Source: Lineus longissimus (Eukaryota; Nemertea; Pilidiophora; Heteronemertea; Lineidae). Taken from it: 64,000 nucleotides of DNA. Shown piece by piece: positions 13,601 to 25,700 of this stretch (its first letter is position 1; every line of letters starts with the position of its first letter). The notes below the pieces were generated by a model. The model ran no database searches and was not told the origin of the DNA. It saw only the letters and a program-made list of their open reading frames with translations. The DNA lies in contig NC_088315.1 of assembly GCF_910592395.1 (NCBI RefSeq), positions 4,342,501-4,406,500 of the forward strand, read 5' to 3'. Position numbers and translations under genes: made by a program.

Positions 13601-16600
13601 TATTCACAATGGTATAAGATGATGGTATAAGAGGGCCGGCGAATCTAGGAACTGGAAGAAGAGGGAGCGTGCACTGCATTTCTCATCAAAATTCCTGGAC
13701 AGGTGTGTTCCAAAATTTCATAAGTGGTCAATTAAAAAAAGTTTACATCAATTAGGAGCCACGCGTCTGGTGCACCCGCTTGGATCCGCGCCTGATAAAC
13801 GTACATGAATAAATAATAATAAGAAAATGCTTAAAAAAACAGGCAAACTAAGGCTAGATTCGCCGGGGTTCGAACCCGTGACCATCCAATCCGCAGTGAA
13901 ACCGTCTAACCGCCGAGGCCATCAAGGCTTTACTGATAGGGGCATGATAGACAAGCATTTAGTTTGTTCAATTCGTCGCCATATTGAAAAAGCGCCTTGA
14001 TTGTGACGAGGTCTCGCTGGCGGAAGAGTAATTGGGTTCAAATAGTCCCAGATAATCGTATAATTCAATATTGCGACAGAGTTTTCTTGATGGATCGTAT
14101 TTATACAGCTCGGTGATATATTACATAATGCTCGCAGTTGCTTTTGATGTTTGAATGGCTTTCCCAAAAAAATTTTAGAAGCGAGGTCAACAGGGTCAAA
14201 AGAAATAGTCTTTGGCGCCAATGATGTCAGCAATGCCGGATTTGAATTAAGATTCAAGTCGATTCTTTTGGAGTCGGAAATGCCCATGCACACGGCAATC
14301 GTATCTATATAGCTCCGTGCAGGTGATTTGAAGGGACAATTTCGGTGTGCGCGGGGATTTAGGTAGCCAGGAAGTTGATATGTAATTTGAATCTATCCGC
14401 CTGCTCATCACTGTAGTTACAAACTAAATGCTCATCACTAATGATGAATTTAGCGTGTAATGTGAGACGGGTTTGACGTGACTAGCAAATCTTAGATTTT
14501 TAGGCAAACGTACAGTTATACATTCCGTTTTGGTGAGATCTTTTTTGCTGTTTGATGATATGTCAATAATTCTCTCAGCTCCTTGAGAAGTCACGGTCCT
14601 ATACTTGAAGCTATTTTGCATGAAAAACTGCCTGTCTCATGCGAAAGTTGTCCCTTCAACAAAGAATGTTTGTAGCTGATTTTATGGTTTGAATGGCCAT
14701 TTTGAAAAAGGGTTGGGAATCGAGGTCAACCAAAATAGTTGTTGGCCTCAATGCACCCTCGGGAATTCAAGCCGCCGACTAGTCAAACCATTCTCTGGAG
14801 TGCTCGAACACCTGGAATCAGTGTGTACTTCAGCTTGAAAAGTTCGGGTGAAGGGGTTTTCCTCATGATAATATTCACAATGGTATAAGATGATGGTATA
14901 AGAGGGCCGGCGAATCTAGGAACTGGAAGAAGAGGGAGCGTGCACTGCATTTCTCATCAAAATTCCTGGACAGGTGTGTTCCAAAATTTCATAAGTGGTC
15001 AATTAAAAAAAGTTTACATCAATTAGGAGCCGCGCGTTTGGTGCACCCGCTTGGATCCGCGCCTGATAAACGTACATGAATGAATAATAATAAGAAAATG
15101 CTTAAAAAAAACAGGAAAACTAAGGCTAGATTCGCCGGGGTTCGAACCCGTGACCATCCAATCCGCAGTGAAACCGCCTAACCGCCGAGGCCATCGAGGC
15201 TTTACTGATAGGGGCATGATAGACAGGCATTTAGCTTGTTCAATTCGTCGCCATATTGAAAAAGCGCCTTGATTGTGACGAGGTCTCGCTGGCGGAAGAG
15301 TAATTGGGTTCAAATAGTCCCAGATAATCGTATAATTCAATATTGCGACATAGTTTTCTTGATGGATCGTATTTATACAGCTCGGTGATATATTAGATAA
15401 TGCTCGCAGTTGCTTTTAATGTTTGAATGGCTTTCCCAAAAAAATTTTAGAAGCGAGGTCAACAGGGTCAAAAGAAATAGTCTTTGGCGCCAATGATGTC
15501 AGCAATGCCGGATTTGAATTAAGATTCAAGTCGATTCTTTTGGAGTCGGAAATGCCCATGCACACGGCAATCGTATCTATATAGCTCCGTGCACGTGATT
15601 TGAAGGGACAATTTCGGTGTGCGCGGGGATTTAGGTAGCCAGGAAGTTGATATGTAATTTGAATCTATCCGCCTGCTCATCACTGTAGTTACAAACTAAA
15701 TGCTCATCACTAATGATGAATTTAGCGTGTAATGTGAGACGGGTTTGACGTGACTTGCAAATCTTAGATTTTTAGGCAAACGTACAGTTACATTCCGTTT
15801 TGGTGAGATCTTTTTTGCTGTTTGATGATATGTCAATAATTCTCTCAGCTCCTTGAGAAGTCACGGTCCTATACTTGAAGCTATTTTGCATGAAAAACTG
15901 CCTGTCTCATGCGAAAGTTGTCCCTTCAACAAAGAATGTTTGTAGCTGATTTTATGGTTTGAATGGCCATTTTGAAAAAGGGTTTGGAATCGAGGTCAAC
16001 CAAAATAGTTGTTGGCCTCAATGTACCCTCGGGAATTCAAGCCGCCGACTAGTCAAACCATTCTCTGGAGTGCTCGAACACCTGGAATCAGTGTGTACTT
16101 CAGCTTGAAAAGTTCGGGTGAAGGGGTTTTCCTCATGATAATATTCACAATGGTATAAGATGATGGTATAAGAGGGCCGGCGAATCTAGGAACTGGAAGA
16201 AGAGGGAGCGTGCACTGCATTTCTCATCAAAATTCCTGGACAGGTGTGTTCCAAAATTTCATAAGTGGTCAATTCAAAAAAGTTTACATCAATTAGGAGC
16301 CACGCGTCTGGTGCACCCGCTTGGATCCGCGCCTGATAAACGTACATGAATAAATAATAATAAGAAAATGCTTTAAAAAACAGGCAAACTAAGGCTAGAT
16401 TCGCCTGGGTTCGAACCCGTGACCATCCAATCCGCAGTGAAACCGTCTAACCGCCGAGGCCATCAAGGCTTTACTGATAGGGGCATGATAGACAGGCATT
16501 TAGCTTGTTCAATTCGTCGCCATATTGAAAAAGCGCCTTGATTGTGACGAGGTCTCGCTGGCGGAAGAGTAATTGGGTTCAAATAGTCCCAGATAATCGT

Positions 16601-17609
16601 ATAATTCAATATTGCGACAGAGTTTTCTTGATGGATCGTATTTATACAGCTCGGTGATATATTAGATAATGCTCGCAGTTGCTTTTAATGTTTGAATGGC
16701 TTTCCCAAAAAAATTTTAGAAGCGAGGTCAACAGGGTCAAAAGAAGTAGTCTTTGGCGCCAATGATGTCAGCAATGCCGGATTTGAATTAAGATTCGAGT
16801 CGATTCTTTTGGAGTCGGAAATGCCCATGCACACGGCAATCGTATCTATATAGCTCCGTGCAGGTGATTTGAAGGGACAATTTCGGTGTGCGCGGGGATT
16901 TAGGTAGCCAGGAAGTTAATTTGAATCTATCCGCCTGCTCATCACTGTAGTTACAAACTAAATGCTCATCACTAATGATGAATTTAGCGTGTAATGTGAG
17001 ACGGGTTTGACGTGACTTGCAAATCTTAGATTTTTAGGAAAACGTACAGTTATACATTCCGTTTTGGTGAGATCTTTTTTGCTGTTTTGATGATATGTCA
17101 ATAATTCTCTCAGCTCCTTGAGAAGTCACGGTCCTATACTTGAAGCTATTTTGCATGAAAAACTGCCTGTCTCATGCGAAAGTTGTCCCTTCAACAAAGA
17201 ATGTTTGTAGCTGATTTTATGGTTTGAATGGCCATTTTGAAAAAGGGTTTGGAATCGAGGTCAACCAAAATAGTTGTTGGCCTCAATGTACCCTCGGGAA
17301 TTCAAGCCGCCGACTAGTCAAACCATTCTCTGGAGTGCTCGAACACCTGGAATCAGTGTGTACTTCAGCTTGAAAAGTTCGGGTGAAGGGTTTTCCTCAT
17401 GATAATATTCACAATGGTATAAGATGATGGTGTAAGAGGGTCGGCGAATCTAGGAACTGGAAGAAGAGGGAGCGTGCACTGCATTTCTCATCAAAATTCC
17501 TGGACAGGTGTGTTCCAAAATTTCATAAGTGGTCAATTAAAAAAAGTTTACATCAATTAGGAGCCACGCGTCTGGTGCACCCGCTTGGATCCGTGGCTGA
17601 TAAACGTAC

Positions 17610-17984
17610 TTCTTGCTTCCCAGAGTTTAGCTCTCAAACATTATGGCAGTGACATTGATATTCGACTTAAACCCCCCCCCCCCCCCCCCCCCCCCCCCCA
17701 AGTGGAGCATAGGTAACCAACCAGTTCTACCCTTCCTCCTGTCCTACACATTTCTCTCAACTTTGGTAGAATTCATCCCTGTCGTCCTATTAACCTTCAG
17801 TACTGTTGATCGTCGCCATTTGACCCTTGGCCAAACATTATTAACACTATGGCAGTTCCAATGACTCCTGGTTGTGTCTGCTTCGATTCAGGATGTGTCT
17901 TCTCTTACTTGGGAGGAGGGACAGAGAGCAGAGTGGGCCCTACTTTCAGTAACAAGTACACGTATTAAATGAAAAACAGAAGTC
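17610..17984. other. Spacer between satellite and VCPIP1, with C28 run
   Basis: Unique sequence between the end of the satellite array and the presumed VCPIP1 cleavage site. It contains a run of 28 consecutive C at 17672-17699, which is prone to length error in assembly and polymorphism in vivo. A short open frame across the run merely translates it as polyproline and is not credible. No gene or RNA is seen. Confidence 0.6.
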
Positions 17985-19703
17985 AGGTTTTTAATCCATT
18001 AAGGAATTTTATTCTCCTTGGAACAAATTGACAAAACTGATCATGAAGCAACGAACACAATTTTCAAGCCTGAACATGTTATTAGACACTTCCAGGATAA
18101 TCTGATCACAGCTGAAGGTTATTGCAAAACTTTTACACATTTAGCTAATCTAAGCGTCTTCTAGACTGCGGATGGCACTCTATTTATATGTACAAATGGT
18201 CAGTCGAGAGCTAGATACTCGATGATACCAATACATTTATACAAGAAAGCGGTGATTTTCTTCTGCAGCAACAGCACTTAATATGAGCATGCAAATCTCA
18301 AGGTGATTGAGTACCGGGAAAATTAGATAGTAATTTACTTATACGCATTTGAATGAGAAAAAGGCACAAGATGTAATATGCATGCTATTTCTTATTCAAA
18401 TGCATGGCCTATTAACAAACTGCAGAAAGTAAGTACAGTTAGCCACAAAATGTAAACAAAATACGAAAAATCCTTCATGAGTACATGTATCTATACACTG
18501 TTAAGCCCATACTAGAAAAGTTCAGGATGTTGCCAATTTACGCTGCATTTCGTAAAAAAAATATTCCCCATATCCAGCTTATATGTAACCACCTCTTAGG
18601 AATAAGAACACCCATGGAGTTAGCCAATGATTAAGTAACTGAGTATCCTGAATAAATGTTCAAGGAACTGATACCGAACAGGTGGTTTTGGTTGTCTCAC
18701 TCTCACCAAACATCGCAAGGGTGAAAGAGAGGGAGTTAAAATGGATTTTGGCAGCAAGTGTGGAATTTTGCTCACTGCGAATTGAAAATGAGAAAATTTG
18801 ACCACTTTTGGCATCGTGAATATTTCCTGATTTGTCGTACCTCACAGACATTTACTGCTGTCTCCTCATATGATTTTAGTTGAAACTTCTGTATATAAAC
18901 TGCATTTGTATACATTTACATGATATCAACAGTACATTTGGTGCATTACATGTACAAAGCCTGAGCATATAACATAATGTTGTACATGTACATGTAAACC
19001 ATTTCAACATTCAAATGAAAGCACATCAAATCCTGTGATACTTCAATATCTAAGTTGCAGAATATTGGTGTAGAATAGAATAACATTTCAACAGAGCAGT
19101 TTCATTACCGCATGCCTTTGGGTGAAACAAACACACTCTCTAAAATAAATACCTAGTGTAAATACATGTACATTACTTTACTACTAGGACACTACACTAC
19201 ACTTGCAGTTAAACAAGGTCGATTCCCATGCAGCTGACCATATCAGGCTGCAAATGTACAAGTATATTTGTACAGAACTTGGCCAACCAACCTTCCTTTT
19301 ATGCAGTAGAGTTGGGTGTAGACCAACATTTTTCCACAGAAAAAAAAATACTATGAACTGCAGAACAGGCAAGCGACGATACATGTATTATACAGCTGGT
19401 CTATTTTTAGCTCTTCCTATCACAGAAATGTTCCACATTTTCCCCTCTTCCTAGAGACACTACACAAGAAGGTCTTTTAAAGTCATACTGGTGCAGGCCC
19501 TTAACATCATCAACAATATATTGATTCAATTTTCTATGGACAAGAATTGGCACTCTTCATCTAGTCATTCCAGGACAATTTCTATCACCAAATTAAAGGC
19601 GAGTTGCTACCAAGTTGTCTTCAGAAGGAGTTTAACAAATATCCGATCCCTTTCAGCAGTCCATCTCATCAGCACCCTTCCTGTCATTAGCAGCCGCAGA
19701 AGC
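17985..19703 (-). other. VCPIP1: VCPIP1 3' UTR with polyadenylation signal
   Basis: Downstream of the VCPIP1 stop there is no further coding exon. The plus strand shows TTTATT at 18008-18013, i.e. AATAAA on the gene strand, which would place cleavage near 17985-17995. The stretch is AT-rich with several ACATGTACATGT-like repeats and no open frame of interest. The end point is inferred from the signal only; an earlier site is possible. Confidence 0.45.
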
Positions 19704-22700
19704 TCAGTTTCTATCTGATGGACTGGGGGGCAGCACCGTATCCATCTCCTCGCCGAGTTCCATATCTGAGGGTAAGCCCTGGAAGCAAGCGATTTATATC
19801 ATTAATGTAATATTGATAACATCAAGATAAAGACTATACACACTCTCAACTCATCAATAAACTGTCGGGACGCATTTTACATTGACTATTGCCTTGAACA
19901 AGATAGGATGAGAGGAACCCCCCTCCCCCACACACCCATCTGATTCTTTGCCCACCTGGGTTGTCATATCCTCCTCCTCCTCCTCCTCAGCAATAGCCGC
20001 TTCAATACTCATAGCTCTCGCCCTCATGAACTCCACCTGGTGGTTGACGGCATTACCACTCTCCTGGTCCAGCACCGACATGCCGGGGCCAATTCGTTTC
20101 AATCCCGGCTGTTTGTTCCTGGTTGTCTTTTTATCGAGGTGAGCATCCAAGTCAACCTCAGTTTTCGCCTTATCGGTAACGAGTCCGTCAGAACCTTCTT
20201 CAAACTCCTCCTCGATTGCCGCAGGCAGGTCCGCTGAAAACGTGCCACTTTTCACAGAGCGTGCCTTATGTGCATTTGCTGGTTTATAGTCCTTTGGCAT
20301 TTTATCTCCGCATGACAACGCATGACCTTGACCGGAGAAAGGTCGATGTGCCGTTCCACTCGCACCAGCATTCCCATCCTCCCCTGGCGTCAGTTTATGC
20401 CCTAATTTAGATATTGTGTTTTCGTTCAATACTTTATGCTCAATTCCTGGTTCAATAGGAAAATGTCCATGTGGTTCCAGGCAGAGTTCCAGACGGTCTT
20501 CTCTTCTGGTATATCTAAACACCTGCGAAAGAAAACAGTAGCCGTTTTTTTACATTCTACAATCTTTATCCTGGCAACCAGGTAGTACAGGTTAAAACCG
20601 GTGTGACAGCGGATATAGTCCCCCTGGAGTCATAGTCTGGTAGCATTGTATTTGACCAATTAAGCTGCATGATCTATTGTACCGCTAACCCTAACCAAAA
20701 CATTTAGCAATGCGGGCTATTGTAACACGGACTATCAGCCCTAGGACTACTATCCCCGTCACACCGGTATTTAGGACTGACAAACATAACAATTTCCTAC
20801 CTTTCCTGGCAAGCATGGCAAAGTGCAGTGTTTCCCGTCAGTCAAACCAATATCCCTATCGACTTGCTTGTAGAAAAGACCGCCGATAGAGAAGAGGTGA
20901 GGCATACTCTGGACATAGCCCCAGAAATCACGGCCTGTCAGCGTGGCCATCAGAGCCAGAGTGGCTATCGACTTGTCAAGGCTGTCCCCATCTGAAAAGC
21001 ATTGAAAATTGCAATGAATATTTTTTGCATCTTACCTTTACATACCAAAAGAGAAATAAATATTTCAAAACCTTGGGTGCCCGTGAGTTTCACTAAATAT
21101 CCTTCGATTTGAGACAGATTTTGGACTTTTTGTTAAAGAGACTCCTAAATTACACCAGAAGCTGGTCCGGAAAGCCCATTCTTCAGTGAAAGTCAGCGAC
21201 TGAACCAGAGGGATAAATCTTGAAACAATGACGAGCATGTGGTTAGTGTTTATAATAAACATCATGCCAAAAAAGAGTTCAGATGAAAATCAAATGAACC
21301 AAAATTATTCAAAACAGCTCTAAAACATGAACCCATGACAAGTACAGGATAAGCTTCAGAAGGAAGAAAGGATATAGCATAATGCAGCAAGCTAGCTCAT
21401 AGCATTCAAGAGTATGGACTCATTTTTTTAAAGATAGAAGCAGGTTTTATGTCATGTGGCTATCAACTTGGTAGCTGTCCGTTTATGTGGATTGAGGATT
21501 GCGGCAGAGTTGGATCCACATGAATGGACGCAGAATTTACACGCAGGGAAAAAGATATGAACATTTGAAATTTCAAATGTTTAAAGGAAATAAGAAAAAT
21601 TTACAAGCTTTTATTATCAAAAGAATGATGTTCAATACAGTGAATGATCAAAAATGTATTACATTATACAATCCATGCAAGTTTGTTTAGTAGCAAAATA
21701 TGTTCAAAATACTAAGAACTGTTAGTAAGTTAGAGACTTGAGAAACCCAAGATTAGGCTAGAATAGGCCAAGGTGCCTTTACCCCGGCCATTTGATCTGC
21801 CAGCAAAAAGCAGAAAAACCTGGTCAAGGCAAAGCCCGAGAGAGAAGGGTTCTGGCAGCTTCCCTGGTACCCAGCCTAGGTTTAGTTTGAAGCTGGGCAA
21901 CAACAACCATCTATGAATAGTTTGCCTGAATACCAGCAAAACTTTGAGTAAATTATCATTCTATGATCAATTTTTGCACACTTTGGACAACTCACGAATA
22001 TCAAGTTTTTTTCACTGGCCTAATCTTGGTATAAAAACCTCAGAATTATTGCTACAAACGCAAAATGTCCAAGGTATATCAAACTTACTACTACGATTCT
22101 GATTCAATTCCCTGAGCATATCCTCTGCAGTGTTGCTGTGCGCGTCTTGTTCAAATAAGCCCCATGACTGACGTGGCGGAGAGGGAGGTTGTGGCCAGAA
22201 GGTTGGACGATCTACTGGCAAGCAAGAATGGAAAATGAGGACTCGTCACCAGACAGACACCACTTCCGTGTCAAATTCTGCTTGGAGAATGAACGAGGAC
22301 AGGCTTGGTCATGTTTAATTACACTTGGGTCAGGTTTAGGGCATGGCATATACTCTGCCGGCACATTTAACTGGGAATTGCAAAGGTGAGGTTTACAGGG
22401 TGTGTCCAGAAGTGTACCACAAAATAACCTTTACTCTCAAAACATCCTGTTTTAGGAGTTCAGAGTATGAAACAGAGAATTCAGACAACTGAAATACGAA
22501 ATGACTTTGCTGGAACAAAGTTGATAATGTGGCATGACCAAACTTAGCCAAAATTAACTGAGAGCAGCATGAAATAAAAGCAGGCAGATATTACAGGGAA
22601 ACACAGACAAATGATGGCAAAGCTGGACATACACTCTGTTCTACTCTGAGAAGACCCAAGTTTACACTGACATCAACATGATATTGATGATACAATGCAT

Positions 22701-25700
22701 TGGAACCAAGCAATGCACGAGCCATGCAGAACACACACAACCAACTAAAGGTCGAACTGGTAAATGAAGGAAAAATCAATTCCAGAATGTCATTCAGTGC
22801 ATTTAATTGGAAATTTAAGTCAGTTAAATGAGGTTTCAACTGCAAGATGATATGATTTATGATTGACCTGTAGTTTTATGAAAATACCGTCCCAGAGGGA
22901 ACATTCAATATCAAACAGGACCAATACCTTCAGATTTTGGTTGCGGGACTTTTTCTTTCTTCTCCTCTGTTTTTGTCGGCTGTAGAGGCTTTTCACCGGG
23001 CAGGATCTCCACTGCTAACTTATCGCCATGCTGTAACACCAGGGGTTCATTCTCCTTCCCTTCACTAGGGGGCGCTAGTTCTTTTGGTGGAAAACCATGA
23101 CGTATTTTCTGCTTATCAAGCGGAATGTTTAGTTCACTTGCAATCCTCTCTTGAAGGGTGTGGTATGTTAATGCCATATCCAAACTGATCATCATCTAAA
23201 ATTAGAAGGTTTAAAAGTACAGTACAACCTCTCTATTGAAGACCCCCATGGGACTGGGCGTCGGTATCTGTAATAGAGGGGTGTCCTTAAGCCATAGCAG
23301 CAGTGGCAGTGGACACTACATGACAGATACAAGTTTAGAGCATACCGTTCGTCCGTCTGATGTCTGAAGCCTGATCTTCTTCTCGGTCGGTGTCCGTGGT
23401 GACGTCAATGGCGGCGTTCTTGGTGATGACAGTGGAGAGTCGGATGGCGACTGACCGTCTGAACCAGACTGCGGTTTCTTCTGGGGAAACTGAGATGCCT
23501 TCTCTTGCATTCGCGATAACTCCATTGATTTTCGTTTCTGTTGCTGAGCGGCATTCTGGGTAACTTTCTGCCGTATTTCCTTTTCTGTCTCGCTCATCGT
23601 CAATTGTTCTTTGTGTATACTTTTATGCTAAAGAAGACAAAAGACAACCATAAGGACAAATCAGCATCAATGTTTTCTTCAGAAAATGCATATTGCTGCA
23701 TATTGCTGAAGGACAGCATTTGCCAGGGTCCACAGTGCCCTCAAAAGAGAGATTCCACTGTAAATGTACATCTACTTACAGCATGGCCGGTCAGAATGAT
23801 TTTTGAAGCAGTATCATCCCTCCATCCTGTATCCATGGGATCTGGTCCCAGATTGGAGCAAGCTGATTCTGACATCTCTGGCTTTAGTGCCGTCTGTTGT
23901 AATATTGTGTCAACAACTTTCTGCACAAGACGTTCACTGCCAAACTCCCCTGCAATTTATAATGAACAGATTCTTGTAAAAACTGGTCATGCCTACAGAT
24001 AGAGTCCATCGATCTATTTCAATGTAGTGACCCGGATAATGAGACATTCACATGCCCTTTGTGCAGATGATAAATACCCTGCTTCAGCCATATCAGAGTT
24101 TGTAATTTTTCTATCTTCACGAAACCAATGACATGACTAATCAACAAACGACAAAAGTTTTTTGAGCAAGCAGTTCTAAACGCATTGACCTACCAGGAAA
24201 ATGTTTCTGTACTAGCTCCTGTGCCACCTCAAAGACGTTGCTGTTCAAGCTCGTATCTGTCTCATACTGCCACCAGACGACCTTCTCCACGATCACCTTA
24301 CCAGTCCACTCAAGACTTATAGGAAAGCTACAAATAACATTTAAATAAAAAGCAATGAACTCAATGGTGTGACGACATGTCCTCATAACGGATAACTCAG
24401 AATTGATTCAAGCCCTGCCGTTAATAAATAAACTGATTCTGATGAGGCAAGCTGGATAGCCTCCAACAAGTCTTCTACTTACCCTGGCAAGGACACCAGG
24501 TGGAATTTTACGTCTTATCTGACATGGACACAATACTTACACTTCAGGTAAATTATCGTATTCCTTGCCATCCCAGTAGTGTTTGAAACCACACTGACAG
24601 CGTGTCTTGCCAGCCCTGTTGGACGTTCGGTCACCATTAATATAGCACGGACTGCCATCTGGGTTCACACGCCTCATCTGGCCACTGAAATACAAACAAA
24701 ATAATTTTAGTTGACACCTTTTTTCTTGTTCCTGAGGATACAGACTTAGGCTGTCTCATAGCAGGGCACACTCAGGTATCAAAGAACTGCTCATGTGGCA
24801 CTCACATGAGATGAGGTCAACAAAGAGGACCAAGCAGCAATTCGTTTGAGGTTTGAACCCGTGAATCTAGGATAACGATCAGTCATGACTTACCCATGAC
24901 ACCAATTACATTTTGTCAATTCACAAGCTGATAGGTCAGGGATGAGGCAGTCCTTCTCTGGCTCATATTTACAAACCAAACCTACAAGACAGAGAAATCA
25001 ACACTATAAAATTCACAGTATACCGGAGAATTCGTAGAACTTGGAAAATATATCTTCGAAGAAGGGTCATGACAACAGATAATGACAACTTTTAAAAGCC
25101 AACTTTGAAGCAGAATCATCCCTAGAAGTGAGAGAAGTATATCGGTCAGACCAACTTTTGAGTTCTTACCATGACTTGGTACTGAATAGGTTTTATGCGA
25201 CTTCAGCTTGCCATGACTATCACTTTCAGATGCCAGCAGGTTATACAACATTCCACCGCTCTGTAGCCATTCTGGATCGATGGTCAACTCGGATATGGCA
25301 TCACACAGAAGGCAACGATACAAGCGACCCTCCTGTACCGCTTTCTGGCTTGTCTCTAGGACCTCCTCGGGGCGGACACCAACAATGCCCGTACTCTTGT
25401 AGACATACTGATGAACGTCAGCCACTAACGATGGATGAACTGCATGCCTCTCAACAAACACTTCCTCCATAGCTTTGCATAAACGCTGGATATACCTATC
25501 CTGAAATTTCAGAAACAAAATTGTTTCAATTCCAGGGGAGAGGCAATGAGTTTTACCCAGGAAAATATACATGTAGATCAATCATGATAATCCATACCGG
25601 CAATAATAAATAACCGGCAGTTTTAATGAATATTTACAAACCTGTAGAACCTTATCGCCACCAATCACACAAGCGTCGAGTGCATCAAACTCAATATACT

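Larger units (their letters stand above)
1..17609. repeat. ~1.27-kb satellite array, about 13 units
   Basis: A head-to-tail tandem array. Taking the sequence CTCATCACTGTAGTTACAAA as unit start, units begin at 1, 1266, 2536, 3806, 5075, 7183, 8452, 9724, ~10996, 12272, 14404, 15676 and 16938, so the period is 1262-1272 bp once two insertions are removed. Units are nearly identical, differing by scattered substitutions and 1-6 bp indels. The array reaches the left edge of the window, so its true length is unknown; on the right it stops inside a unit at about 17609, where matching is lost. Each complete unit carries a tRNA-like segment on the minus strand. The short open frames inside the units, including 60-120 aa ones, recur only because the DNA repeats, and they encode nothing recognisable. 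Confidence 0.97.

Noticed and set aside
1-17609. CRISPR-like or rDNA/5S spacer array
   Set aside because: Unit is 1.27 kb without short repeat-spacer structure, and no 5S, 18S, 28S or U-snRNA sequence is recognisable in it.
19854-19955. Read-through of VCPIP1 exon 13 to a stop at 19854
   Set aside because: The CAG|GTGGGC donor at 19955 and the TTCCAG acceptor at 19779 give an in-phase last exon with the acidic C terminus typical of the family.
25128-25472. 114-codon open frame on the plus strand
   Set aside because: Antisense shadow of VCPIP1 exon 4.
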